From: Thalassotalea atypica
GTDB lineage: Bacteria > Pseudomonadota > Gammaproteobacteria > Enterobacterales > Alteromonadaceae
Assembly (NCBI RefSeq): GCF_030295975.1
Contig: NZ_AP027364.1
Coordinates: forward strand, 310,001-374,000
DNA length: 64,000 bases
Direction of reading: 5' to 3'
Shown here: positions 44,518 through 53,373 of the stretch, in pieces
How positions within the stretch are numbered: position 1 is the first letter of the stretch
How the letters are laid out: every line of letters starts with the position of its first letter
The notes under the pieces: model-generated
Seen by the model: the letters and a program-made list of their open reading frames with translations, nothing else
Told to the model about the DNA's origin: nothing
The model's database searches: none
Position numbers and translations under genes: made by a program

Positions 44518-44583
44518 ATGAAGTTTTTTGAAAGCATTCAGAAGAAATCAGGTCTATTGTTGACTGAGAATGATATGCAATGA
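44518..44583 (+). CDS. Possible 21-codon leader ORF before the DUF417 gene
   Basis: ATG 44518 to TGA 44583, encoding MKFFESIQKKSGLLLTENDM plus one residue. Its stop lies 11 bases before the preferred start of the next gene and overlaps an alternative ATG at 44580 (ATGA). It may couple translation or be chance. No ribosome-binding site is near, except AGGT ten or more bases upstream. Confidence 0.3.
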   Translation: MKFFESIQKKSGLLLTENDMQ

Positions 44584-44594
44584 AAAGGTATAAA

Positions 44595-45431
44595 ATGACT
44601 GAGCAGTTTCAAACAAAAAGTGTATTGGTATTAATCGCACTATCGACACTTTTACTTGGTGTTAGCTCGCTGTTATTAGGTGAACATAAACATATTACTC
44701 TAGTGACGGATTTTTATCGGCTGAGCTCTATGTTGCCAGCGACAGTGTTTAATGGCATGGCGTCCGTTGGCTTTTTGATTACCGCAATATTGGCAGCGAT
44801 TGCATTAAAGAAACAGCAGTTTTATCAACCGTTAGGTCTTTGGTTAATGCTAATCAGTGCTGTTCCACTGTTCAGCTTATTGGCGGATACAATGTGGATT
44901 GACAGTTTAGGGGGCTTTCCTGCAATAGGCTCAGGTCAAGGAACCATTAAGTATTTTGCTTTGTTCTCAGTTGGAATGTTTTTTTATCGATATAATACGC
45001 CAAGCAGCTTAAACCGATGGATTCAGGTTATTCCTGTGATGATTGTTTTGCTTTGGATTGGTGGCATGAAGTTCACACTACTCGAGGCAAAAGGTATAGA
45101 AGACCTGGTTGCTTCTTCGCCATTGATGTCATGGATGTATGATGTTTGGGATTTACAAATGACGTCGAACATCATCGGGGTCTATGATCTTATCGCTGTG
45201 CTGCTACTAGTGGTCGCAATGTTAAACCCTCGCTTTATCATGCCTGCTATTATAATGTCTGGTGCGGTGTTCATTGTGACGCAAACCTTTCTAGTGACAT
45301 GGGATTCAGCGATTTCACCACAAACGATTTTATCAACCGGTGGGCACTTCCTGATTAAAGATCTATGGTTTATTGCTAACTTGATTTTGTTCTATTACTT
45401 GAGCTCAACACCGTCGAAAGATTCATTGTAA
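44595..45431 (+). CDS. DUF417 (YkgB-type) integral membrane protein
   Basis: The ATG at 44595 has AAAAGG six bases upstream, giving 278 residues. Six or more helices are visible. The DUF417 signature reads WIGGMKFTLLEAKGIEDLVA followed by SSPLMSWMYDVWD, then SNIIGVYDL and STGGHFLIKDLWFI. E. coli relatives YkgB and RclC are membrane proteins; RclC belongs to the reactive-chlorine response. This copy is longer than YkgB (197). No rcl-like regulator lies nearby, so the role is open. Confidence 0.8.
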   Translation: MTEQFQTKSVLVLIALSTLLLGVSSLLLGEHKHITLVTDFYRLSSMLPATVFNGMASVGFLITAILAAIALKKQQFYQPLGLWLMLISAVPLFSLLADTMWIDSLGGFPAIGSGQGTIKYFALFSVGMFFYRYNTPSSLNRWIQVIPVMIVLLWIGGMKFTLLEAKGIEDLVASSPLMSWMYDVWDLQMTSNIIGVYDLIAVLLLVVAMLNPRFIMPAIIMSGAVFIVTQTFLVTWDSAISPQTILSTGGHFLIKDLWFIANLILFYYLSSTPSKDSL

Positions 45432-45511
45432 TGTGTGTTTTTCACCCTGCACTTAGGGAAAGTTAAGGGATTCAGTTATAGGGTTGAGCTAAGGCGTATA
45501 CCCTTTACTCG

Positions 45512-46435
45512 TTAGTTTTTACCGAGTAGAAAGAGCAAAGGTTTATCTAATCGGCTACGCCAAGCATTTTCGCTGTGATTGTGACCTTTGAAAAAAAACG
45601 TTTGCCATTGTGATTCGTCATATCCTTTGACTTTCATGACCTTGTCTATTTTTTGTTGTAATGGCGGGTAGAAGGCATCTAATGTTTTATCACCATAATC
45701 AAAATAGATTTTATGATTATCAGGAGCCGGTAAGTTATCTGACATGTATTTGGCAAACGCGTCAGGAATTGGGTTGCCATCATGAGGCGCAACGCCCGGC
45801 CAATGCGTAGATAAACAGGCGGCCCCGCCAAAAACATCTGGATACTCACTTATCGCATACATTGAGATCAAGCCTCCCATGCTTGAGCCGAGAATAAACG
45901 TTGATTCAACAGAGGTGTTTACAGAGTAGGTGCTATCGATGTACGGCTTAAGTTCAGTGACTAAAAATTTAAGGTAGTTATCTGAGTTTATTGGCTTTTT
46001 AAGCATCAACGTATCAGCATCGCGCTTGGCCAAGTAGGTTGTTTGCTGCTGTTGTTTGGTCAATAAATTAAACGCAGCTTGCGGAAAATAATCGCTGTGT
46101 CTGGTTTGTACATCGTTATCAATACCAACAACGATAAAAGGTCTTACTTTCTTTTCAGCGATCAGTTTTGAGGCTATTTCATCAACGCCCCACTCTTGTT
46201 TGTTCCATGTAGTATTTGCATCAAATAGCATTTGACCGTCATGCATGTACAAAACGTCGTAGGCGTGGTTTTCGTTATATCCATTGGGCAGCCAAATATG
46301 GATATCTCGCTGGGTCACTAATTCAGACTTAAACGAGGTTAAGGTGGTTAACGTGCCGCTCGATACGGTTGCTGATTGAGAAATGCTGCTGCATAGTAAT
46401 GAAAGCAAAATAGCAATTTTCGGGAAATAATTCAT
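45512..46435 (-). CDS. Exported alpha/beta-hydrolase esterase (esterase D/Fes family)
   Basis: A 307-residue protein with a signal peptide (MNYFPKIAILLSLLCSSISQ). It belongs to the putative esterase family (PF00756): RDIHIWLPNGYNENHAYDVL and YMHDGQMLFDANTTW at the oxyanion region, the nucleophile elbow FILGSSMGGLISMYA (Ser near 184), an acid in YFDYGDKTLD and the catalytic His in FKGHNHSENAW. Close relatives include siderophore esterases and S-formylglutathione hydrolase-like enzymes; export argues for an envelope substrate. It is a single gene. Confidence 0.85.
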   Translation of the reverse strand: MNYFPKIAILLSLLCSSISQSATVSSGTLTTLTSFKSELVTQRDIHIWLPNGYNENHAYDVLYMHDGQMLFDANTTWNKQEWGVDEIASKLIAEKKVRPFIVVGIDNDVQTRHSDYFPQAAFNLLTKQQQQTTYLAKRDADTLMLKKPINSDNYLKFLVTELKPYIDSTYSVNTSVESTFILGSSMGGLISMYAISEYPDVFGGAACLSTHWPGVAPHDGNPIPDAFAKYMSDNLPAPDNHKIYFDYGDKTLDAFYPPLQQKIDKVMKVKGYDESQWQTFFFKGHNHSENAWRSRLDKPLLFLLGKN

Positions 46436-46574
46436 GCTGATCCTGTAATGGGCAGGTGCTAAAAAGCGCCTCAGTAATTTAATGAATCATTACTGAAAGA
46501 GATTCGAGTTTCCATTGAATACGAATGCATCCTATATTTACACACCAGCCAATAAAGAGTTTGCCAAAGAACGG

Positions 46575-47060
46575 TTATTTAAGGTACTTGATTGCCTGTT
46601 CGGTGACGCATTTGGTGAAACTTTTTTGACGCTCTTCTTTTGATAATCGAGTGATGGCACCATGCACTAATTCAAGTTTCTCTTTTCTGTCTTGTTCTGA
46701 CAAAGTAGAAAAATGATCCGAATAGCAACCAATTAACCCGAAATTAAGCGCTTGCTCAGATTGTAAAGTTTGCTCACCTAAACAAGCAGAAAGCTTCTGC
46801 GCTAATGAGTTTTTGTCAACTTTTTCAATCAGCATCTTTAAAGGAATGTGAGTAGGCTCAGTGTTTCGGCTTAAATTACAGCCATAGAACATATCCGCTA
46901 CCGCGACTTTGGGCATGATTTGCTGATGCTGAACACTGAACTTTTCTTGGAGCCATTTTTTGTGTTCTGGTGTAATTGGATTGGTGTGCTCTTGTGACAT
47001 GGCGTTAAAAACCATTGCGTAAACAAATAGGCCAAATGTAATTTTGGGGATGAAAGACAC
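46575..47060 (-). CDS. Exported protein of unknown function
   Basis: A 161-residue protein with a short signal peptide (ITFGLFVYAMVFNAMSQ). The mature part is helical and has four cysteines (FYGCNLS, LSACLGEQ, IGCYSDH, FTKCVTEQ), enough for two disulfide bonds in the periplasm. No family recognised. It is read on the minus strand, 140 bases downstream of the esterase start, probably as a separate unit. Confidence 0.6.
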   Translation of the reverse strand: MSFIPKITFGLFVYAMVFNAMSQEHTNPITPEHKKWLQEKFSVQHQQIMPKVAVADMFYGCNLSRNTEPTHIPLKMLIEKVDKNSLAQKLSACLGEQTLQSEQALNFGLIGCYSDHFSTLSEQDRKEKLELVHGAITRLSKEERQKSFTKCVTEQAIKYLK

Positions 47061-47313
47061 TTAGCTAAGCTCCTGATTTATCATGAAAAGCGTTTAAAGT
47101 ATTTTATCATTATACGTCAAAATAACGTTAAAATGTTTTAACAAATCGTAATTTTTGTAATTGGAGAGCGTGATTAGCAAGGATTGGTATCAGCTTAGTT
47201 AGTTAATTTATTTCTCGAGCATATTGAAAAGTATAACTTAATTCGTTCTTCAACTTGGTCAAGCGCTAAAGCTGTGACACAATTTACGCATTACATACCA
47301 AAAGACGGCATCA

Positions 47314-47784
47314 ATGAAAAATTTTATTAAAGTGCTAATAATATTTAGCTTAATAATTGGTAACACAAGTGTTGCGAATGAGCTGGCGCAGCAACAACTC
47401 GAGCAACACATTTCAGACAATCGAGGGAAAGTTATCTATATCGATTTTTGGGCATCATGGTGTAAGCCTTGTCGAAAGTCGTTCCCATGGATGAATGAAA
47501 TGAAAGCTAAATATGAAGCACAAGGCTTTGTTATTTTGAGTGTTAACTTGGACGCAGAGCGCCAGTTTGCTGATGAATTTCTTGCTGAAATTCCTGCTAA
47601 TTTCAAGGTTATTTACGATCCCAAGGGAACAACTGCCCGAAAACTCAAAGTCAAAGGCATGCCTAGCAGTTATATGGTCAATCAAGAAGGTAGTATCGTA
47701 AGTGCACATCGTGGTTTTAACCAAAAGAAGAAAGTAGCATTTGAAAAAGAAATTATTGAGCTGTTAAACGCTAATAAAAGTTAA
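47314..47784 (+). CDS. Exported thioredoxin-like protein (TlpA/ResA type)
   Basis: A 156-residue protein with a signal peptide or anchor (NFIKVLIIFSLIIGNTSVAN) and a thioredoxin fold with IDFWASWCKPCRKSFPWM as the active site (CKPC), then GFVILSVNLDAERQFADEF and the cis-Pro loop KVKGMPSSYMVNQEG. This is the TlpA/ResA group of periplasmic thiol reductases acting in cytochrome c maturation or oxidative repair. It converges on the methyltransferase gene, one base apart. Confidence 0.88.
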   Translation: MKNFIKVLIIFSLIIGNTSVANELAQQQLEQHISDNRGKVIYIDFWASWCKPCRKSFPWMNEMKAKYEAQGFVILSVNLDAERQFADEFLAEIPANFKVIYDPKGTTARKLKVKGMPSSYMVNQEGSIVSAHRGFNQKKKVAFEKEIIELLNANKS

Positions 47785-47785
47785 T

Positions 47786-48415
47786 TTACAGCGGCGTTTT
47801 TTGCCAAACCAGTAATTGGTTGTTTGCTGGCATATCGATATCGTGTTCTAGGGTAAAGCCCGCGTTGTTGGCTAACAGTGTCACTTTTTCAAGGTCTCGA
47901 ATACCACTTTGGGGATCTCTGTCTTTGAGCCAAACGTCAAATTCAGCATTACTAGGGCTGGTAAAATCTCCCCGATACTTAAATGGGCCATAAACAAGAA
48001 ACATAGCATGTGACTCTGTGCTCATCACCATGTGATCAAACAGCTGCTCAACATGTTGCCACGACATGATATGCAAAGTGTTAGCGGTAAAAATTAGGTC
48101 ATATTTCTTGTTTGGCCATTGGCTTTTATTGCTTACATCAAGGGTGATAGGGGCCAAGCAATTGTTCAGCGAAAACAGGCCTAGGTTATGTTTTAACAGG
48201 GCAATGTTTTGTTCTACATCACTAGGTTGCCATTGTACCTTATTAAGTTGCTGACAAAAGTGGATCGCGTGTTGGCCAGAATAGCTACCAAGTTCTAGTA
48301 CTTTGGTCTGTGTTAAGTTAAAGCGCTCTTGGTGTGATGACAACGCGGCTTTAAGGTGTTCGAATATGACGGCTTTGTTTCGCTCGCAACTTGACGCAAA
48401 GTTTTTAATGTCCAT
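47786..48415 (-). CDS. DUF938 SAM-dependent methyltransferase-like protein
   Basis: A 209-residue class I methyltransferase fold: SCERNKAVIFEHLKAALSSH at the N-terminus and the SAM motif VLELGSYSGQHAIHF (GxGxG variant, GSYSGQH). WQPSDVEQN, FTANTLHIMSWQHVEQLFDH and FLVYGPFKYRGDFTSPSNAE are typical of DUF938. The substrate of the family is unknown. It lies upstream of the thioredoxin gene in the opposite direction and 14 bases after azlD, so it may be read with azlCD. Confidence 0.88.
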   Translation of the reverse strand: MDIKNFASSCERNKAVIFEHLKAALSSHQERFNLTQTKVLELGSYSGQHAIHFCQQLNKVQWQPSDVEQNIALLKHNLGLFSLNNCLAPITLDVSNKSQWPNKKYDLIFTANTLHIMSWQHVEQLFDHMVMSTESHAMFLVYGPFKYRGDFTSPSNAEFDVWLKDRDPQSGIRDLEKVTLLANNAGFTLEHDIDMPANNQLLVWQKTPL

Positions 48416-48429
48416 AAGTTTTCAACTCG

Positions 48430-48753
48430 TTAAATGTTGAGCAGCAAGAATTTCCATAGTGCAAACGCAATTAATCCTATAATGACGGTAAGCAACATAC
48501 TTTTTTTCCAGTAACTAATACCTACGGCGACTATTGCACCAATAATATATGGATTGTTCAAACTTAAATACAACTCCCCTTTGGGTATAAATACCGCGGG
48601 GAAAATAATCGCGGTAAGTACAGCTATGGGTACATAATTTAACGCTCGTTTTAGCTTATCAGGAAACTCAATATTATCGGCAGCGGCAAAAAGGACGTAG
48701 CGAATACCAAATGTGACTGCCATCATGCCGATGATCAACCAAAATTCTTCCAT
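48430..48753 (-). CDS. azlD: AzlD-type branched-chain amino acid exporter subunit
   Basis: A 107-residue protein with three or four helices (WLIIGMMAVTFGIRYVLFAA, LKRALNYVPIAVLTAIIFPA, VFIPKGELYLSLNNPYIIGA), the AzlD pattern of E. coli YgaH. It forms a two-part exporter with AzlC for valine and other branched-chain amino acids. Its start overlaps the stop of azlC by one base. Confidence 0.88.
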   Translation of the reverse strand: MEEFWLIIGMMAVTFGIRYVLFAAADNIEFPDKLKRALNYVPIAVLTAIIFPAVFIPKGELYLSLNNPYIIGAIVAVGISYWKKSMLLTVIIGLIAFALWKFLLLNI

Positions 48754-49478
48754 TAGTCAGCCTCCCTGTTAATCTCGGCAAGTGTTTTTTCTTGTTTCTC
48801 TAGGTACATCGCAACCCAAATGGCACTAATTGCTGAGAACAAAAGTCCTGTTTTGTGTGGCCAATCATACGAGATCAATGATAGTCCACCTGCAACCACC
48901 GCACAGGCCAATGTCGCGCGATTATGCAAGCAAGGAACAACAATACCGATGAAAGCAACGACCATGGCCATATCTAACCCCCATTCAGCCATGTTAGGAA
49001 CGCTCTGACCGATAAATAAACCTATGACTGTACACACTTGCCAATTAAGGTACATAAACAACGCAGCGCCAAAATAATACCAACTAAAATTGGGTTGGTT
49101 GGCATGTTCTTTTAGATAGTTACTTGCTACAGCAAAGCTTTCATCTGTTAAAAGAAATGCCATTGGGATACGTACTTTTTGATTATATTGTTTTATGTGC
49201 GGCAATAGATTGGCGCTATAAAGTAAGTGACGAAAATTCACAAAAAAAGTGGTCAATACTATAACCGGCCAACTAGCGGATGCTGCGAGTAGGCCAACTG
49301 CAATAAATTGCGCGGAGCCGGCAAAAACGAATAAAGACATCGCAAGTACGGCCCAAGGCGACAATGACGTGGTTTGTCCGAGTGCACCATAAATGATGCC
49401 AAACGGAATGGCAGCAATGATCAAGGGCAGGCAGTCTTTCATGCCTAATGAGAACAATTTAGAACGCGTGTAGTGCAC
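48753..49478 (-). CDS. azlC: AzlC-type branched-chain amino acid exporter subunit
   Basis: A 241-residue membrane protein of the AzlC/YgaZ family. It shows PLIIAAIPFGIIYGALGQTT and FVFAGSAQFIAVGLLAASAS, then FFVNFRHLLYSANLLPHIKQ and FLLTDESFAVASNYL. The start is uncertain: GTG 49478 gives the full ORF, ATG 49442 gives 229 residues from MKDCLPLI; neither has a good ribosome-binding site. It is the first gene of azlCD. Confidence 0.88.
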   Translation of the reverse strand: MHYTRSKLFSLGMKDCLPLIIAAIPFGIIYGALGQTTSLSPWAVLAMSLFVFAGSAQFIAVGLLAASASWPVIVLTTFFVNFRHLLYSANLLPHIKQYNQKVRIPMAFLLTDESFAVASNYLKEHANQPNFSWYYFGAALFMYLNWQVCTVIGLFIGQSVPNMAEWGLDMAMVVAFIGIVVPCLHNRATLACAVVAGGLSLISYDWPHKTGLLFSAISAIWVAMYLEKQEKTLAEINREAD

Positions 49479-49596
49479 TGTAAGTTATATACAAAAAATG
49501 GCCATGTAAAATACATTGGGCTTTTGCTACATTAATCAAGAGGAAGTTGTAACAATGGTAACTAGATAAGGCTTCAGATCTATGTCTGGTTGTCAT

Positions 49597-49625
49597 AAAA
49601 AAAGGAGCCAGAAGGCTCCTTTTTG
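49597..49625 (-). terminator. Terminator of the DUF3718 gene
   Basis: Seven A, GGAGCC-AGAA-GGCTCC, five T. It lies 43 bases after the stop of the DUF3718 gene and reads well on the minus strand (seven T). Confidence 0.85.
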
Positions 49626-49667
49626 AATAGTGTTAACCTGTAGCAAGTTAATATGGTCTAAACACCA

Positions 49668-50165
49668 TTAAAGGTAGTTTTGTAGTTCAACAGCTGTTTG
49701 TTCACTACCGAACTTTTTAACGAAATCAATAACAGAAAGGTTGTTACAATTGTTGTATTTAATAAAGTACTTCATGTTCATGTCTTGGCTACGGATAACA
49801 CGTTGCAATTTATCTAAATCACCTGATGCGGCGATTACACACAATTGACCTGAGCTATTACCGTTAGCTGCAGTCAGTGAAAACTGGTTTTGAGTGATTA
49901 TTTCATGGCTGATTTGTGGTTGGTCTTTGTATTGTTTTACAAAGTCTGTGATACCAACGCCATTACACGCGATTTTACGGTCAATATTTTCTTCAGCAAC
50001 GCCGACTAGCTCAGCAATTTCAGCAATGGTTTGATTGCCAGTTACTGCGTTGAGGCAATATTGTGACTCGTCCGTATTTGCATTGCTCGGAACGGTAAAG
50101 TCATAAGCATTAGCTGCTTGTGAAAAAGATAAAGTAAGTAGCGCCATTAATGTAAATGTTTTCAT
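49668..50165 (-). CDS. Exported DUF3718-type protein with internal duplication
   Basis: A 165-residue protein with a signal peptide (MKTFTLMALLTLSFSQAANA) and two similar halves, each with paired cysteines: YCLNAVTGNQ...RKIACNGVGITDFVKQY and LCVIAASGDL...KYNNCNNLSVIDFVKKF. The conserved C...A...C(N)...[ITV]xDFVK pattern is that of DUF3718, found mainly in Alteromonadales and Vibrio. The disulfides and repeat suggest a small stable periplasmic protein. Function unknown. Confidence 0.78.
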   Translation of the reverse strand: MKTFTLMALLTLSFSQAANAYDFTVPSNANTDESQYCLNAVTGNQTIAEIAELVGVAEENIDRKIACNGVGITDFVKQYKDQPQISHEIITQNQFSLTAANGNSSGQLCVIAASGDLDKLQRVIRSQDMNMKYFIKYNNCNNLSVIDFVKKFGSEQTAVELQNYL

Positions 50166-50465
50166 ATTGTCACCTGTATTATGTCATGATTTTTTATAAA
50201 TCCATGACGTCGTCACTTGATAAAGCCAAGTTCGACTGGTTGAAAATTGCGCGAATCATAGTTTTTTCAGGCAGTGAAGGAGAGGATCTAGATCAATAAA
50301 AATGCTGCTTATTTAATCAGTGTCGCTAAGCCTTTGTATAGGAAAGTGATTTATTTTTGTTATAAATACAGTATTTCGAGGTTTAGGTGGCTTAAGCAGA
50401 GAGTTAAGCAAAGAGCAGAAGTTGAAAAGGTTAAATGCCAAGACATTTAACCTTTAATTTATCTA
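50166..50465. other. Intergenic region between collagenase and DUF3718 genes
   Basis: This stretch of 300 bp is empty of genes and contains the hairpin 50426-50455. I saw no promoter I could assign confidently for the DUF3718 gene. Confidence 0.5.
50426..50455 (-). terminator. Terminator of the collagen-utilisation operon
   Basis: A perfect 12-bp stem (AAAGGTTAAATG / CATTTAACCTTT) with loop CCAAGA, 10 bases after the collagenase stop. The T-run on the minus strand is short (four T). Confidence 0.65.
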
Positions 50466-52355
50466 TTATTTCAACCAATGGGCAGGCACAAATTCCGGCT
50501 TTAGAAAGTTAGGGTACAAGTAACGATTCACTTTCCTAGGCAATTTCTCTTTGACTGTATCAGCTGCTTGGCTTTTGCTTTCAAGCATTTTTCTTTGATT
50601 TAACAGCCATGCATGAAAATCCTCTTTTAGCTCATTTGCAGTGTTATCCAGTTGCTCACTGTAGCCATCAAAATAGTCTTTATAAATGTCGTTTTTCAAA
50701 GACACTAAACGTTGTTGATGATTTTCTGCTAGAAAACGAACTGCCCAATAGCTCCATTGGTAGACACGTTCTGAGCCATCAGCATATTCAGTATCAAACA
50801 CTTCACCCAATGATGGGATTTCACTTGGCTCGGCTTTAAGCAATGTTTTAGAGGCTCGTTCGTTATTGTTATCTCTGGCAATATATTCAGCAACACCTTC
50901 TGACCACCACACCATACGATTTGGGAAATGTCCAAACGGCCCGTATGTGGTGAAACGCCCAGTTAAGTAATGAACATATTCGTGGTTCAAGTTCCAAACC
51001 TTAAAGGTTGGTCGTAACCAAAAGGCCTCGAATGAAAAAAATGTCGCCTGATTTCCAGGCTTTGACGGTGTCCCTTCTATATACATGCCGCCATTATCAG
51101 TATTGATATCAAATAGCATTGGCGCATAACGATGATATTGTGACCAATCATCGAACACCACAACTCTTAAAGAAGTGTTACCGTCATTAGCAACTGGCTG
51201 ATAATTCGTTTCAAATAACTGGTGGAAGCGTGCTTCTTGTGAAGTGAGTTTAGTGCAACTGTCTGTGAGTTGCTGAGTGGAAAGTTGCTCAGAGCGAATA
51301 AACAATGATGACGAACATTCATGCTTTTGTGGTAATACGTCTTCTAACGTTGCTTTGTAACAGTAGTTTTTCCATTGCTCTTCTTGACAGCTTTCATCTG
51401 TTCTAAAACTAGGCACAAGGTAATATTCGGTGAGTAATTTACTGATTGCTACGGTATCACCGCCATAGTTTTTTTCGATCATGGTAATAATATTTTGGTC
51501 AATGGTGGTTAAAATATTATTCGCTTGTTCATCATCTGTTGATGCGTTTTCTGTATCAAGTAACAGCGTTGATTTTGCGACTAACCACAATAAGTGCTGT
51601 GTTACCCATTGAGCGTTTTCGTTGGATGAAGATATCTCAAGCTGACCAGCAAGTAGAGCGGATAACTGTTTATAATATAACGGCCAAAATTTAGCAAAAG
51701 CTTCTTTATTTGATTCGCTTGTGTTGTTCTTAAGCCATCTTAAATAAGTGATATGCGCAAAGAGGTTTTGCCAAACATTTTCTCGATAGTCAGTATTATA
51801 TTTGGCTTTACTGGGATTATAAGCGGCGATATTTTGCGACAATTGAGCCGTTAACCAAGTCAGCTCATCAAGCCACTGCTCACTGTCCGCAATAGTTAAC
51901 CAACGGTGTAAATTTTGACTGAGTAAGCGATCTAATTCAAAGTCTTTGTCTGTTTTAATATTTGATAAGCTTAGTAATAGTGATGAGATCGCTTTTAGTT
52001 GTTCATCATTGGGTTTTTTGCCATAAAACGAATAACGATCGAGATAGGTTAAGCCATGAAAAAGTACATTGCGTTGGTTGGTGCTCAATGCTGATGTATT
52101 GCTAGTTAAAAGGCTTAGCTCGGTAATGATGGTGTTTAAATTAGCTGATGACATGGCCGGCGAGTCAACAGGTTGCTCATTGGCAGCAAGTTGACCTGCT
52201 ATAGCTAATACCTGAACAGCATTTGTCTCTGCTTCATTGCTTGTTAATGCATAGACAGGTGTTGCATGCAGGGATATTGCAATATTGGCAATGACTAAGG
52301 TGAGCGTACAAGTAAATACCTGCCGTAACTTAGTGAGTGTCAGTCGTATATTCAT
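50466..52355 (-). CDS. Secreted M9-family collagenase
   Basis: A 629-residue protein with an N-terminal signal sequence (residues about 15-36, LTLVIANIAISLHATPVYA). A helical activator domain follows, then the peptidase with LNHEYVHYLTGRF (HExxH near 457) and, 28 residues on, WWSEGVAEYIA carrying the third zinc ligand Glu. The region YIEGTPSKPGNQATFFSFEA is also typical of Vibrio/Clostridium collagenases. No PKD or PPC collagen-binding domains follow, so this is a short, catalytic-only form. It is the last gene of an operon for peptide uptake and hydroxyproline breakdown, which supports collagen or gelatin as substrate. Confidence 0.88.
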   Translation of the reverse strand: MNIRLTLTKLRQVFTCTLTLVIANIAISLHATPVYALTSNEAETNAVQVLAIAGQLAANEQPVDSPAMSSANLNTIITELSLLTSNTSALSTNQRNVLFHGLTYLDRYSFYGKKPNDEQLKAISSLLLSLSNIKTDKDFELDRLLSQNLHRWLTIADSEQWLDELTWLTAQLSQNIAAYNPSKAKYNTDYRENVWQNLFAHITYLRWLKNNTSESNKEAFAKFWPLYYKQLSALLAGQLEISSSNENAQWVTQHLLWLVAKSTLLLDTENASTDDEQANNILTTIDQNIITMIEKNYGGDTVAISKLLTEYYLVPSFRTDESCQEEQWKNYCYKATLEDVLPQKHECSSSLFIRSEQLSTQQLTDSCTKLTSQEARFHQLFETNYQPVANDGNTSLRVVVFDDWSQYHRYAPMLFDINTDNGGMYIEGTPSKPGNQATFFSFEAFWLRPTFKVWNLNHEYVHYLTGRFTTYGPFGHFPNRMVWWSEGVAEYIARDNNNERASKTLLKAEPSEIPSLGEVFDTEYADGSERVYQWSYWAVRFLAENHQQRLVSLKNDIYKDYFDGYSEQLDNTANELKEDFHAWLLNQRKMLESKSQAADTVKEKLPRKVNRYLYPNFLKPEFVPAHWLK

Positions 52356-52402
52356 GGAGTTACCTTGTTTAATTGTTGTTAGTTAAAGTTTTAAAGACTT
52401 CA

Positions 52403-53344
52403 TCATGAAAGTTGTTGAAACACATAGTTCGCTGTGACTAAATCACTGATGGCGGTACCGACAGATTTAAACAGGGTAATCTCGTCTTTATCTTGTCGAC
52501 CTTTTGCAGGATTGCGGCACAGTTCAGCAAGTTCAGCGATAATATCCTCCTGCTGAAACGCACCTTCAGCCATTGGCAATAGTAGTTCACCGGCTTCTGC
52601 TAAGTTATTGACTAAACTGTCGACATAAACACGTGCACGAGTCACTGTGGTGGTGTCACATTCGCGTTTGTCGTTATTATGATTACCCAAACAATCGACA
52701 TGAGCTCCTGGTTTTAAATGATTGCCATCAAACAAGGGTTCACCGCTGGCGGTTGCACAACAAATAATATCTGCTGTTTTCACACTTTGTTCGATGTTAT
52801 CGCACGTAGAAAAAAACACGTCAGGATAATCGTTTTGCATCGATTGAATAAGGCTTATTGCTTTTTCCTCTGAGCGCGCAACAACAGTGATTTTATTTAG
52901 TGGGCGTACACTCAAGTGAGCTTTAATTAAATAGGGGGCTAGGTTGCCAGTACCAAATAAAACCAAATGCTCACTGCCTTGATTTGACAAAAGCTTACTG
53001 GCCAACGCAGAAATTGCAGCGGTGCGCCAATAGGTTACGCTGGTGCCATCTACCAGTGCTAATGGCTCGCCAGTCGTTCGCTTAAAGAGCATGATTTTTG
53101 AATAAAGGCTATGCAATCCTTCATCTGCGTTGTTATCAGGAAAATAGGTAAACGCTTTTGTGCCAATCACTTCGTTATTCCATGAAGGTAGTAAGGCAAA
53201 GGCATCACGAGAATGGCTCTCGTCTAAATGAAAGACCTGCCGTTGAGGCATAGTAAAAGGTTGTGTGAATGCCTGCTCAAGTAAAGGGATCAGGTGTTTA
53301 AAAGATAAGTGTTGCTGCACTTGTGCTGCGCTAATAATTTTCAT
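52403..53344 (-). CDS. Ornithine cyclodeaminase/mu-crystallin family, probable pyrroline-2-carboxylate reductase
   Basis: A 313-residue NAD(P)-dependent enzyme with IISAAQVQQHLSFKHLIPLL at the start, KAFTYFPDNNADEGLHSLYS, TSVTYWRTAAISALASKLLS, the dinucleotide-binding HLVLFGTGNLAPYLIKAHLS, and SVGTAISDLVTANYVF at the end. Members of this family include ornithine cyclodeaminase, delta1-pyrroline-2-carboxylate reductase (LhpI) and ketimine reductases. The adjacent trans-3-hydroxyproline dehydratase produces pyrroline-2-carboxylate, so the reductase role (giving L-proline) is the most economical reading. Ornithine-cyclodeaminase activity is not excluded. Confidence 0.82.
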   Translation of the reverse strand: MKIISAAQVQQHLSFKHLIPLLEQAFTQPFTMPQRQVFHLDESHSRDAFALLPSWNNEVIGTKAFTYFPDNNADEGLHSLYSKIMLFKRTTGEPLALVDGTSVTYWRTAAISALASKLLSNQGSEHLVLFGTGNLAPYLIKAHLSVRPLNKITVVARSEEKAISLIQSMQNDYPDVFFSTCDNIEQSVKTADIICCATASGEPLFDGNHLKPGAHVDCLGNHNNDKRECDTTTVTRARVYVDSLVNNLAEAGELLLPMAEGAFQQEDIIAELAELCRNPAKGRQDKDEITLFKSVGTAISDLVTANYVFQQLS

Positions 53345-53373
53345 TGCTATATTATGTCCGTAGGTGAATTTGA

